The translations under genes were made by a program, and so were the position numbers. From Cohnella hashimotonis (GTDB lineage Bacteria > Bacillota > Bacilli > Paenibacillales > Paenibacillaceae), in the NCBI RefSeq assembly GCF_030014955.1, contig NZ_JAGRPV010000001.1, positions 6,262,001-6,326,000 of the forward strand: 64,000 nucleotides of DNA, read 5' to 3'. Below are positions 25,394 to 34,270 of the stretch, one piece after another. Position 1 is the first letter of the stretch. Every line of letters starts with the position of its first letter. The notes under the pieces are model-generated. The model ran no database searches. It was not told the origin of the DNA and was given only the letters and a program-made list of their open reading frames with translations.

Positions 25394-26521
25394 TCAGCCG
25401 CCGTAATCGATCAGCTGCTTCTCCGCGTGACGGGCAAGCGCGAGCGCGATCAACGTGTCCAGCAGCTCGCGGTAGGAGACTCCCGTCTCCTGCCAGAGCA
25501 GCGGATACATGCTGAACGGCGTGAAGCCCGGCAGCGTGTTAACCTCGTTGATCAACAGCGCGCCGTCGCTCTTGCGCAAGAAAAAGTCCGCGCGGCACAG
25601 CCCCGAGCCGTCGATCGCCAGAAAGGCGCGGACCGCCATCTCGCGGACCGCCTGCGCGGTCTCATCAGGGATCTCCGCCGGAATGATCATGGCGGATTTG
25701 CCGTCGATATATTTGGCCTTATAATCGTAGAATTCGTTCGAGCTGACGATCTCGCCGGCGACCGATGCCCGCGGCTCGTCGTTGCCGAGGACGGCGACCT
25801 CGATCTCCCGCGCGTCGACGAACTCCTCCACGATGACCTTGCGGTCGTACCGCAGCGCTTCTTCTACCGCAGCAGCCAGTTCCTCGCGATTGCGCGCTTT
25901 GGATACGCCGACGCTGGAGCCGAGGTTCGCGGGCTTGACGAAGCTCGGATAGCCGATATCCCGCTCAATGCCGTCCAGCAGCGCCTCCCGCTCTTTGTTC
26001 CAGTGAAAACGCGTGAACGCCTTGTACCCGACCTGCGGCAATCCTGCCGCCGCGAACATCGTCTTCATCGCCGCTTTGTCCATGCCGACCGAGGAAGCGA
26101 GCACGCCCGCTCCTACGTAAGGCAGGTTCGCCATCTCGAACAGTCCCTGAATCGTCCCGTCCTCGCCGAAGGTGCCGTGCAGCAGCGGGAATACGACGTC
26201 CACCGAGCCGATGCCCTCGTGGCGGCCGACTTCGGCTACCGCCGTTTCCGCCATCCCCTGCATGAGGGGAATGAGCGACGAGCCTGTCTCCGCCGATTCG
26301 CCGGTCCGCTCGAACTGCAGCTCCGCGACGGCCGCAGGCGGCGCCGCAAGCAGCGAGCCCGAACGCCATCTGCCTTCCTTCGTTATATAGTAAGGAATAA
26401 GTTCGTATTTGTCGTAATCGAATGCCTTCAGCACCGCCAGCGCGGTCTGGAGCGATACTTCATGCTCGCCCGAGCGGCCGCCGTAGACGAGCCCTACGCG
26501 AATCTTCTGTCCAGTTCCCAT
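25394..26521 (-). CDS. ddl: D-alanine--D-alanine ligase
   Basis: 375 residues, the DdlA/VanA-type length. VGLVYGGRSGEHEVSLQTA is the N-terminal signature. The ATP-grasp core shows LPYVGAGVLASSVGMDKAAM, KPANLGSSVGVSKA, EEFVDAREIEVAVLGN and the C-terminal LINEVNTLPGFTPFSMYP with the metal-binding Glu/Asn. It joins two D-alanines for the peptidoglycan stem in the cytoplasm. An AGGTCAAG-type ribosome site precedes the ATG. It lies 51 bases downstream of the amidase-like gene in the same direction, a plausible cell-wall bicistron. Confidence 0.96.
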   Translation of the reverse strand: MGTGQKIRVGLVYGGRSGEHEVSLQTALAVLKAFDYDKYELIPYYITKEGRWRSGSLLAAPPAAVAELQFERTGESAETGSSLIPLMQGMAETAVAEVGRHEGIGSVDVVFPLLHGTFGEDGTIQGLFEMANLPYVGAGVLASSVGMDKAAMKTMFAAAGLPQVGYKAFTRFHWNKEREALLDGIERDIGYPSFVKPANLGSSVGVSKARNREELAAAVEEALRYDRKVIVEEFVDAREIEVAVLGNDEPRASVAGEIVSSNEFYDYKAKYIDGKSAMIIPAEIPDETAQAVREMAVRAFLAIDGSGLCRADFFLRKSDGALLINEVNTLPGFTPFSMYPLLWQETGVSYRELLDTLIALALARHAEKQLIDYGG

Positions 26522-26572
26522 TGTCAGCTTGACCTCCGCCTTGTTCGACTGCCTCGTATGATTGCCTGCCGA

Positions 26573-27655
26573 TCAAAAAATCGCCTCGACATGATAAAAG
26601 CGATACCGGGTATTCTCCGTCCAGGCGTAGGAATCGCGATAGTCCCAGTATCTGTGCCTGCTGGGCACGGTGTTGGCGTTGACCAGCGGCATGCCGTCGC
26701 CGTCGGTTGCCGTCACGATCGTATTGTGCCTGAATTGGCCGTTGCCGTCCCAATCGTAGCAAATGACGTCGCCCGGCGACAGCTGCTCGGGGCGCTCGAC
26801 GCGCAAAGCCCGCAGCCCTGCCGGCCGCGGCTGGCTCAAAAAATGCTGCAGGCTGTTCGCGACCGCCCAGCTGTAGCTCCAGCGTTCCTGGCCGCCCGAC
26901 AATCCGTGATACCACCAGCCCGATTCTCTTTTCCCAGTATAGTTCATGGGCGCGCCCCCTGCAAAGAGACACTGGGAGACGTAGTTGGTGCAATTCACCT
27001 CGAAAAGCTCGTACGCCGGATTCGCCTTATCCCACCATGACTCGGCATACGCGACGGCGGCTTCACGGTCGTAGGGCCCGCTGCGCGCGGGCGATCCCCC
27101 GTAGGGATTCGCCCAAGGCGCGGCTTGAACGCCGCCGCTCGCGGTCCCTTGCCACGCGGCATACCCGTCCCGGGTCGGAATAAACGGAACGGACGGCGCC
27201 ACCGGCCACTCGTCCCCCGGGCCAAACGCTCCCTCGGCGCCGGTTCCCAGCAATGCAGCGGACGAGCGTTCGTCGCCCAGCGGCTCCGCGCGGTCCAGCC
27301 GCCACTCGCCGCCGAAGGGCACGAGCCGGATTCGCTCGCGCTCGATCCGCTCTTCGGCATAGACTGCCTCGCCGGTGCCGCAAGCTCTTGCGATCCGCAG
27401 CTGCAGATCGACGAAGGCTTCCTTTTCCCCGGCGTTCCAGCGCAGGACGCGAGCGCGGATCTCGCCTCTCCGCGGTCGAGACGACGATACGGCGTCCCGG
27501 CGCCGAATAGCGCGCGTCCTGCGCTGCAGCCGCCAGCGGTGCGCCTCGTCGCCAACCTGCGCGAGCGCTTCAGGCGAACGGTTCAGATCCGCCTCGTTCA
27601 CCGCATTTACATATTCAACCAGCGCCCTCTTTATCCGTTCGTCCAATTCCGGCAC
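26573..27655 (-). CDS. Amidase-like protein (putative amidase domain, PF12671 type)
   Basis: 360 residues, GTG start at 27655 with GGGAGGGG upstream. The N-terminal part (about 1-190) is divergent. The C-terminal domain (about 195-360) reads YDREAAVAYAESWWDKANP, FEVNCTNYVSQCLFAGGAPM, SGWWYHG, SYSWAVANSLQHFL and DVICYDWDGNGQFRHNTIVT, the pattern of the amidase_6 family with the Cys of NCTN as probable nucleophile and His of RHNTIV. No signal peptide is evident. Members are thought to act on cell-wall peptides, which fits the ddl neighbour. Activity is inferred. Confidence 0.85.
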   Translation of the reverse strand: MPELDERIKRALVEYVNAVNEADLNRSPEALAQVGDEAHRWRLQRRTRAIRRRDAVSSSRPRRGEIRARVLRWNAGEKEAFVDLQLRIARACGTGEAVYAEERIERERIRLVPFGGEWRLDRAEPLGDERSSAALLGTGAEGAFGPGDEWPVAPSVPFIPTRDGYAAWQGTASGGVQAAPWANPYGGSPARSGPYDREAAVAYAESWWDKANPAYELFEVNCTNYVSQCLFAGGAPMNYTGKRESGWWYHGLSGGQERWSYSWAVANSLQHFLSQPRPAGLRALRVERPEQLSPGDVICYDWDGNGQFRHNTIVTATDGDGMPLVNANTVPSRHRYWDYRDSYAWTENTRYRFYHVEAIF

Positions 27656-28039
27656 CGGACACCCCTCCCGTACGGCACAGATTGCATCCGTTCAAATGTA
27701 TGCGGGCGAAGGCGGTTCCATGCTTGGGGCGAGGGGATGTACCGTCACTGCAAACGCCAGCGCGCCGTCACTCTTCCCACGCTTTATTCGCATCCGTTCC
27801 CGGATGATCCATCGCGTTTGCGGCATGCTAAACCTAGGACAACGCAGGCCGTTTTTACCCCTATTGGTAACAAACTGGACACAATCTCTCTTTACTGTAC
27901 GCCGGGATAACGCTATAATAATGAGGAAGGTTTATTTTGAAATCGGGTTTCACAGAATGAAACGTAAACGAGAATGCTTCTCATCCTCGCAACGCTTTTT
28001 TTCGAAATCCGTGCAATCTTATCTAGGAGGCCGATTATT
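27656..28039. other. Divergent intergenic region before acnA
   Basis: About 380 bases. It contains the acnA promoter (27891-27919), then a leader of about 115 bases with a small hairpin (GAGAA tgc TTCTC near 27971-27983) and AGGAGG just before the TTG start. CATCCG-ttcc-CGGATG at about 27789-27804 is another short hairpin. No gene and no recognised riboswitch. Confidence 0.6.
27891..27919 (+). promoter_or_regulatory. Promoter of acnA
   Basis: TTTACT (27891-27896), 17 bases, TATAAT (27914-27919). Confidence 0.75.
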
Positions 28040-30748
28040 TTGTCCACCCTTCCGTACAACGTACAGGCCGACCTGCAGGCAGCGGGCAACTCGTATCGCT
28101 ACTACAACCTGCAAGGTCTGGAAGAGCAAGGCCTGGGCCCCGTGTCCAAGCTGCCTTTCTCGATGAAAGTCCTGCTTGAAGCCGCAATCCGCCAGTTCGA
28201 CGGACGCGCCATCACGCTGGAGCATGTGAAGCAAATCGCCAATTGGGCGAACGGCCGCGAAGATAAGGAAGTTCCATTCATCCCTGCCCGCATCGTGCTG
28301 CAAGACTTCACCGGCGTACCGGTCGTCGTCGATCTCGCCGCGATGCGCGAGACCGTGAAGCAAGCCGGCGGCGATCCGAAGCGCATCAACCCGCTCGTTC
28401 CCGTCGACCTGGTCATCGACCACTCCGTCATGGTCGACGCATTCGGCACCGCGGACGCGCTGCAGACCAACATGGACCTCGAATTCGAGCGCAACGAAGA
28501 GCGCTACCGCTTCCTGCGTTGGGCGCAGACCGCGTTCGACAACTTCAGAGCCGTTCCTCCGGCTACAGGTATCGTCCACCAGGTCAACCTGGAGTACCTG
28601 GCATCCGTCGCGGCAACCAAGACCAAGGACGGCGTCATCGAAGTCTACCCGGATTCGCTCGTGGGCACGGACTCCCATACGACGATGATCAACGGTCTCG
28701 GCGTCGTGGGCTGGGGCGTCGGCGGCATCGAAGCCGAAGCCGGCATGCTCGGCCAGCCGCTTTACTTCGTTATGCCCGAAGTCATCGGTTTCCGCCTGAC
28801 CGGCAGCCTGGCCGAAGGCGCTACGGCGACCGACCTCGCGCTGACCGTCACCCAGATCCTTCGCAAGAAGGGCGTCGTCGGCAAGTTCGTCGAGTTCTTC
28901 GGTCCCGGCCTGTCCAACATCAGCCTGGCCGACCGCGCGACGGTCGCCAACATGGCGCCTGAGTACGGCGCGACGATCGGCATCTTCCCGGTCGACAACG
29001 AGACGCTGAACTACCTGCGCCTCACCGGCCGCGACGAGAAGCAAATCGAGCTCGTCGAAGCATACTACAAAGCGCAAGGCATGTTCCGCACCGACGCCAC
29101 GCCGGATCCGACGTTCACGGACGTTATCGAGCTCGACCTTTCCACCATCGTGCCTTCCCTTGCAGGTCCGAAGCGTCCGCAAGACCGCGTCGAACTGACG
29201 GCGATGAAGGAAGAGTTCAACAACATCATCCGCACGCCGATCGACAAGGGCGGCTACGGCCTCTCCGACGAGAAGATCGCCCAGACCGCGCCGGTCAAGC
29301 ACCGCAACGGCCAGGCGAGCACGCTCACGACGGGCGCCGTCGTCATCGCGGCGATCACGAGCTGCACGAACACGTCCAACCCGAGCGTCATGATCGGCGC
29401 CGGCCTCGTCGCGAAAAAAGCCGTCGAGCGCGGCCTGACGAAGCCTGCATACGTCAAGAGCTCGCTGACTCCGGGTTCGCTTGTCGTTACCGACTACCTG
29501 GTGAAGGCCGGCGTGCTTCCTTACCTGGAGAAGCTCGGCTTCTACGTCGCCGGCTACGGCTGCGCGACCTGTATCGGCAACTCCGGCCCGCTGCCTGACG
29601 AAGTCAGCCAAGCGATCGCCGACAACGACATGACCGTCGCCGCCGTCCTCTCGGGCAACCGGAACTTCGAAGGCCGCGTGCACGCGCAGGTCAAAGCGAA
29701 CTATCTCGCTTCGCCGCCGCTCGTTATCGCCTACGCGCTGGCCGGTACGGTCAACATCGACCTCGCGAACGAACCGATCGGCTACGACCCGAACAACGTG
29801 CCGGTCTACCTGAAGGATATCTGGCCGACCAACGAAGAGATCCAGCAAGCCGTCGCGGCTTCGCTCGATCCCGAGATGTTCCGCAAGAAGTTCGAGAACG
29901 TCTTTACCCAAAACGAACAGTGGAACAAAATCCCCGTGCCGGAAGGCGAGCTGTACGAGTGGGACGACAAGTCGACCTACATCGCGAACCCGCCTTTCTT
30001 CACCGATCTGGGCGACCAACCGGGCGACATCGGCGACATCAAGCGCGCCAACGTGCTGGCCCTGCTCGGCGATTCGGTCACGACGGACCATATCTCTCCT
30101 GCGGGCAACATTAAGGTCGACAGCCCTGCCGGCGAATATCTGATCAAACACGGCGTCGACAAAAAGGACTTCAACTCGTACGGTTCCCGCCGCGGCAACC
30201 ACGAGGTCATGATGCGCGGTACGTTCGCCAACATCCGGATCCGCAACCAAGTCGCTCCGGGTACCGAAGGCGGCGTGACGACGTACCTGCCGACCGGCGA
30301 GATCATGTCGATCTATGACGCATCGATGAAGTACCAGAAGAACAAGACGAACCTCGTCGTCATCGCCGGCAAGGAATACGGCACGGGCTCCTCGCGCGAC
30401 TGGGCGGCCAAGGGCACGTTCCTGCTGGGCGTCAAGGCGGTTATCGCCGAGAGCTTCGAGCGTATTCACCGTTCGAACCTTGTAGGCATGGGCGTGCTGC
30501 CGCTGCAGTTCCAACCGGGTAACGGCTGGAAAACGCTCGGCATCAGCGGCCACGAGAAGTTCGACATCGAAGGCCTTTCGAACGACGTGCAGCCGGGCCA
30601 GACGGTTACCGTTACCGCTACGCGCGAAGACGGCACTACGTTCTCCTTCCCTGCCATCGTCCGTCTCGACTCGATGGTCGACGTGGACTACTACCGCAAC
30701 AGCGGCATCCTGCAGACCGTTCTGCGCCAGATGATCGCGAACCAATAA
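28040..30748 (+). CDS. acnA: Aconitate hydratase
   Basis: 902 residues from the TTG at 28040, which follows AGGAGG by about 10 bases; the frame extends to 27974 but that is leader. It is the full-length AcnA/CitB type. Motifs: [19 protein letters not shown], the iron-sulfur cysteines in [17 protein letters not shown] and [15 protein letters not shown], and the swivel-domain [16 protein letters not shown]. The enzyme interconverts citrate and isocitrate in the TCA cycle with a [4Fe-4S] cluster. It is single-gene, with its own promoter and a strong terminator. Codon use is more biased than in neighbours, as expected of a highly expressed gene. Confidence 0.97.
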   Translation: MSTLPYNVQADLQAAGNSYRYYNLQGLEEQGLGPVSKLPFSMKVLLEAAIRQFDGRAITLEHVKQIANWANGREDKEVPFIPARIVLQDFTGVPVVVDLAAMRETVKQAGGDPKRINPLVPVDLVIDHSVMVDAFGTADALQTNMDLEFERNEERYRFLRWAQTAFDNFRAVPPATGIVHQVNLEYLASVAATKTKDGVIEVYPDSLVGTDSHTTMINGLGVVGWGVGGIEAEAGMLGQPLYFVMPEVIGFRLTGSLAEGATATDLALTVTQILRKKGVVGKFVEFFGPGLSNISLADRATVANMAPEYGATIGIFPVDNETLNYLRLTGRDEKQIELVEAYYKAQGMFRTDATPDPTFTDVIELDLSTIVPSLAGPKRPQDRVELTAMKEEFNNIIRTPIDKGGYGLSDEKIAQTAPVKHRNGQASTLTTGAVVIAAITSCTNTSNPSVMIGAGLVAKKAVERGLTKPAYVKSSLTPGSLVVTDYLVKAGVLPYLEKLGFYVAGYGCATCIGNSGPLPDEVSQAIADNDMTVAAVLSGNRNFEGRVHAQVKANYLASPPLVIAYALAGTVNIDLANEPIGYDPNNVPVYLKDIWPTNEEIQQAVAASLDPEMFRKKFENVFTQNEQWNKIPVPEGELYEWDDKSTYIANPPFFTDLGDQPGDIGDIKRANVLALLGDSVTTDHISPAGNIKVDSPAGEYLIKHGVDKKDFNSYGSRRGNHEVMMRGTFANIRIRNQVAPGTEGGVTTYLPTGEIMSIYDASMKYQKNKTNLVVIAGKEYGTGSSRDWAAKGTFLLGVKAVIAESFERIHRSNLVGMGVLPLQFQPGNGWKTLGISGHEKFDIEGLSNDVQPGQTVTVTATREDGTTFSFPAIVRLDSMVDVDYYRNSGILQTVLRQMIANQ

Positions 30749-30762
30749 TTCGTATCGCAACC

Positions 30763-30802
30763 AGCCGTATCCCGGGGTCGCTCCCGGCGATGCGGCTTTT
30801 TT
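30763..30802 (+). terminator. Terminator of acnA
   Basis: AGCCGTATCCCGGG (30763-30776) pairs with CCCGGCGATGCGGCT (30783-30797), followed by a T run to 30802. Confidence 0.85.
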
Positions 30803-30833
30803 CATGCGGCAACGTCGGGCTGACTTGATCGGT

Positions 30834-30863
30834 TTGGGAAACGGGATACGGATGCGCTATAAT
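30834..30863 (+). promoter_or_regulatory. Promoter of the YlbL-like gene, very short leader
   Basis: TTGGGA (30834-30839), 18 bases, TATAAT (30858-30863). The predicted start near 30870 falls directly on the GGAGGTGA ribosome site, so the mRNA leader is about 17 bases. Confidence 0.7.
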
Positions 30864-30886
30864 GAGGGACGGAGGTGACGATCGCA

Positions 30887-32041
30887 TTGACAACCGAGAA
30901 TAAAGGTTTTATCCGGCGTTACAGACCGGCGATCATCCTCGCGGCGCTTATCGTCGTCGTGGTCGTCGCCAGCAACTGGTCCTTGCCGTACGTTCTGTAC
31001 GGACCGGGTTCGGCAGAGCCCGTGCATCCGCGCGTCGAGACGGACCACAAGGTCGTACAGAAGGGCGAGCTGCTCTTCACGACCGTATCGTCCTACTCCA
31101 AACCGAACGTTTTTTCCATCATATACGCCTGGCTCAATCCGAAGATGGACATTCAGACCCAAGCCACTGCTACGGGCGGCACGGTCAGCCTTAGCGCCTA
31201 TCGCAACCTGATGGCCTGGATGCGGGACAGCTCCGAGGCCAACGCCCTGCTCGCCGCCTATACGGCGATGGACAAGAAGATCGACGTGAAGGAGCAAGGC
31301 ATCATCGTCAATTCGTTCATCAAAGAGACGAAAGCGCGGGAGCATGGTCTTCAGGAGGGGGATATCATCACCTCGGTGGACGGCGTCAAGGCGAACAACG
31401 CGGAGGAGCTGAGCAAGTACCTTTCTTCCAAAAAAGCGGGAGACACGGTTAAGCTGACGGGTACCCGCGGCGGCAAAGCGTTTGAGGCGAAGGTGCCGCT
31501 TATCTCAATGCCGGGCACGGGCAAGCCTGGCGTCGGCTTCACCAATCAGACCGTGCTCAAGGTCACGCCGCCGGACAAAGTGAAGTTCGACTTCGAGGAC
31601 ACGGGCGGTCCGTCCGCCGGTCTGATGATGACCCTTGAGATTATCTCTCAGCTGCAGGACAAGGACCTGACCAAGGGTTACCGCATCGCGGGCACAGGAA
31701 CGATCGCGGCCGACGGCAGCGTCGGTCTCATCGGCGGCATCCAGTACAAGCTTATGGCGGCCGATCGGGAAAAGGCGGACTATTTCCTCGTCCCCTACAC
31801 GCGCGTAGCCGCCGACCATTGGCAGGACAACGAAAAAATAGCGCCGAAGGACGCGATCAACGCCGTGCTCAACGGCTTCGGCAACTGGAGTCTCGCGCAG
31901 CAGACGGTTGCCGATCTCAAGCTGAAGCCCAAGCTCGTGCCCGTCGCCTCGCTGCAGGACGCGCTGGACTTCCTGAACGGCCTGGAGCCGAAAAAAGACG
32001 AGAGCGCAGCGAGTCCGGCGCCTAGCGCCAAAGCTTCCTGA
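30887..32041 (+). CDS. Membrane-anchored PDZ and Lon-protease domain protein (YlbL-like)
   Basis: 384 residues from the TTG at 30887, 8 bases after GGAGGTGA. The GTG at 30875 is inside that ribosome site and is rejected. One N-terminal membrane helix spans about 14-32. A PDZ domain (about 135-215; GLQEGDIITSVDGVKANNAE) precedes a Lon-type proteolytic domain with Ser243 in DTGGPSAGLMMTL and Lys288 in GGIQYKLMAA forming the catalytic dyad. The C-terminal tail is Ala/Ser/Pro rich. Relatives are secreted-side membrane proteases; B. subtilis YlbL acts in checkpoint recovery after DNA damage by removing a cell-division inhibitor. The neighbourhood differs here, so the target is unknown. Confidence 0.88.
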   Translation: MTTENKGFIRRYRPAIILAALIVVVVVASNWSLPYVLYGPGSAEPVHPRVETDHKVVQKGELLFTTVSSYSKPNVFSIIYAWLNPKMDIQTQATATGGTVSLSAYRNLMAWMRDSSEANALLAAYTAMDKKIDVKEQGIIVNSFIKETKAREHGLQEGDIITSVDGVKANNAEELSKYLSSKKAGDTVKLTGTRGGKAFEAKVPLISMPGTGKPGVGFTNQTVLKVTPPDKVKFDFEDTGGPSAGLMMTLEIISQLQDKDLTKGYRIAGTGTIAADGSVGLIGGIQYKLMAADREKADYFLVPYTRVAADHWQDNEKIAPKDAINAVLNGFGNWSLAQQTVADLKLKPKLVPVASLQDALDFLNGLEPKKDESAASPAPSAKAS

Positions 32042-32046
32042 AGTTA

Positions 32047-32093
32047 AAAAGAGCCTTGATTGCCGGTTTAAGCGGCGAGCAAGGCTCTTTCTT
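32047..32093. terminator. Terminator after the YlbL-like gene
   Basis: AAAAGAGCCTTG pairs with CAAGGCTCTTTCTT around a GC-containing loop (CCG ... CGG). It can serve both strands. Confidence 0.75.
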
Positions 32094-32191
32094 ATGGGGC
32101 GGGCGGATACGGGATCCGCTATTTCTGCTTTGATCGCGTTTTTGCAGCGCTCACGGACCCCGAGTCCGCTATTGATGAGCGCGAGCAGCCG

Positions 32192-32935
32192 CTAGTCGAG
32201 CAGCGCGCCCATGCGCGTTGCGGCGCCGACGATCGCCGATGCGCGCTCCTCCATGACGTCCGGCGTAAGCCTGTTCGAAGGGCCCGAGACAGCGAGCGCG
32301 GCGTACAGCTTGCCCGTACGGCTGAAGATCGGGGCCGCCAAGGCGGCGGCGCCCGGCTCCCGCTCTTCGAAGCTGGTCGCATAGCCGGCGGCCACGACCT
32401 CGTCCAGCTGCTTGGCGTAGGACGGCCCGCGTAGCCCCGCGGGCCATGCCGGATCGCTCAGCAGCGCCTCGCGCGTATTGCGCTCCTCGAACGCCAGCAG
32501 CACCTTGCTGGACGCGCCTACGGACAGCGGCAGGCGGATGCCGACCTGCGCGACCCGGCGAATCGCCTGTCTGCTCTGCACCGCCTGAATCCGCACTCGC
32601 TCGAGACGATCGCGAATATAGAGGCTGACCGTCTCCCCCATCTGATCCCGCAGCTTCTCCATCTCGCCGATGAGCACGACCGTCGGATCGTCCGACCGCG
32701 CGAAATGCGCGGACAGCTCCAGGACGCGCAGCCCCAGCCTATATTTTTCCGTCGCGTCGTCCCGAATGACGAAGCCCTTCTCCTCGAGCGTCGCGAGCAG
32801 CCGATGCACGGTGCTCTTGTGCAGCTCGCACTTCGCCGCCAGCTCTGTCAGGCTCCATTCGCTCCCTGTCGTGAAGACGAGCAGGATGTCGAGCGCGCGT
32901 TCGACGGCGCGCACGGTTTTCTTTTCCTCTTCCAA
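32192..32935 (-). CDS. IclR family transcriptional regulator
   Basis: 247 residues from the TTG at 32935, 7 bases after GGAGG. The longer frame to 33049 runs through the promoter and operator and is rejected. The N-terminal winged helix (about 8-65) includes VRAVERALDILLVF, WSLTELAAKCELHKSTVHRL and LEEKGFVIRD. The C-terminal effector domain includes VSLYIRDRLERVRIQAVQS, PLSVGASSKVLLAF and AAPIFSRTGKLYAALAVSGP, typical of IclR. It is divergent from the alpha/beta hydrolase gene at 33148 and may control itself through the palindrome at 32949-32965. The inducer is unknown. Confidence 0.94.
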   Translation of the reverse strand: MEEEKKTVRAVERALDILLVFTTGSEWSLTELAAKCELHKSTVHRLLATLEEKGFVIRDDATEKYRLGLRVLELSAHFARSDDPTVVLIGEMEKLRDQMGETVSLYIRDRLERVRIQAVQSRQAIRRVAQVGIRLPLSVGASSKVLLAFEERNTREALLSDPAWPAGLRGPSYAKQLDEVVAAGYATSFEEREPGAAALAAPIFSRTGKLYAALAVSGPSNRLTPDVMEERASAIVGAATRMGALLD

Positions 32936-32948
32936 AGGGCCCACCTCC

Positions 32949-32965
32949 GTTTCACCACATGAAAC
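32949..32965. promoter_or_regulatory. Operator candidate in the IclR leader
   Basis: GTTTCACCACATGAAAC is a perfect 6-bp inverted repeat with a 5-base spacer, between the IclR promoter and its ribosome site. Position and size fit autoregulation by IclR. Confidence 0.5.
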
Positions 32966-32977
32966 CCTGTTACACAC

Positions 32978-33006
32978 AGTATAACTCACTGCAGTCCCAA
33001 CGTAAA
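32978..33006 (-). promoter_or_regulatory. Promoter of the IclR gene
   Basis: On the minus strand TTTACG (33001-33006) and TATACT (32978-32983) are 17 bases apart. Confidence 0.7.
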
Positions 33007-33063
33007 TCTCCAAAGCTAGTATTACAGTTCGATTACATGTACCTAACAAAACGACAAAGTCCG

Positions 33064-33092
33064 TTGACGCCTTAGGACATAAGCACTAAATT
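33064..33092 (+). promoter_or_regulatory. Promoter of the alpha/beta hydrolase gene
   Basis: TTGACG (33064-33069), 17 bases, TAAATT (33087-33092), 56 bases before the ATG. Confidence 0.65.
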
Positions 33093-33147
33093 TGAATTAT
33101 CAGATAATAATGCGCTTTCAGTGCTAGATTGATAGGAGGCGATCCCC

Positions 33148-34188
33148 ATGAGCACCACCGTCCTGACCCCTATGCCTCTTCACGCCGGATCGCTTCACCT
33201 CGAAGAAGATTCCCCGCGTCTCACTGCCGCCCGTCGCCTGGCCCGTATTTTCGGCGCCGTCACCGCTTCGCTCGCCTTCGCCGCCGTACTGATCGTCTTC
33301 GTACTCTACGGCTATATGAGCTGGCGCTTCACCCACCCGCCCGTCGCCGCGCTTAATACCAACCCGATGTCCGCCATAGGACTGCCCTACGCCGACGTCT
33401 CCTTCCCCGCCGCTGGCGGCGGCCGCGAGACCGACGGCTGGTGGATTCCCGCGCAGGCCGACAGCGCCCGCACGGTTGTTCTCAGTCACGGCTTCGGCGC
33501 CAACCGCGAGGAGTATTGGGTTCCGATGTACGATATTGCCGCCATGCTGCACAAGCAGAACTACAACGTGCTGATGTTCGACTACGGCTATGCCGACCCA
33601 ACCGGCAGATCGGCCGCGACGTTCGGCATCGGCGAATCGAAGCAGCTCATCGGCGCCTTGGAATATGCGCGCGCGCAGGGCTCGAGCGAGCTGATCGTCT
33701 GGGGCTTCTCCATGGGCGCCGGCACCGCGCTTCAAGCCGCCCTGCAAACGTCCCTGATCGACGGAATGATCCTCGACAGCACCTTCGTGACGAACGCCGA
33801 TACGATCGCCTACAACCTCAAGCAGTACGGGGCTTTGTCCTCCCGTTTGACGATGAACCTGCTCTCCCTCTTCACGCCGCTCTGGGCGGGCGTTCGGCTC
33901 GATCAGATTCCGTCCGACGAGATTCAGTCCACGGCCTACAGCTTCCCGCTGCTGCTGATCCATGGCACGCGGGACGACAAAGCCCCGTACGAAATTTCCG
34001 AACGGATCGCCAAGTCGCAGACGAACGCGGACTCTTCCCTCTGGCTTGTTAAGGATGCCATCCATGAGATGGTGTTCCGCACGCATCCGGAGGAATACGT
34101 CGCCCGCACCACCGCCTTCCTGCAAACCGTCGATACGGACCTCGCGGCGAGCCGCGCCTCGAATATGGGCATGCTCGAGTCCGCCTGA
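33148..34188 (+). CDS. Membrane-anchored alpha/beta hydrolase
   Basis: 346 residues. One membrane helix at about 38-58 is followed by an extracellular or lumenal-type alpha/beta hydrolase domain. The oxyanion segment VVLSHGFGANREEY precedes the nucleophile elbow GFSMG (Ser188). The acid is in IHGTRDD (Asp276 or 277) and the His in KDAIHEM (His306), a complete triad. It belongs to the serine aminopeptidase/BAAT-like group often annotated as family S9-like hydrolase. AGGAGG precedes the ATG. It is divergent from the IclR regulator and 82 bases before the superoxide dismutase gene. The substrate is unknown. Confidence 0.85.
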   Translation: MSTTVLTPMPLHAGSLHLEEDSPRLTAARRLARIFGAVTASLAFAAVLIVFVLYGYMSWRFTHPPVAALNTNPMSAIGLPYADVSFPAAGGGRETDGWWIPAQADSARTVVLSHGFGANREEYWVPMYDIAAMLHKQNYNVLMFDYGYADPTGRSAATFGIGESKQLIGALEYARAQGSSELIVWGFSMGAGTALQAALQTSLIDGMILDSTFVTNADTIAYNLKQYGALSSRLTMNLLSLFTPLWAGVRLDQIPSDEIQSTAYSFPLLLIHGTRDDKAPYEISERIAKSQTNADSSLWLVKDAIHEMVFRTHPEEYVARTTAFLQTVDTDLAASRASNMGMLESA

Positions 34189-34270
34189 CCCTTTTACCGG
34201 AATGGGACAGCTTTCCCCCCGCATACGATGGGAACGAAGCCATCATCAGGGACGAAGGGAGGCTGGTCCA

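Noticed and set aside
25193..27040. A 615-codon plus-strand open frame over the 51-bp array, ddl and the amidase gene
   Set aside because: It stays open only because 51 is a multiple of 3 and because it then mirrors minus-strand genes.
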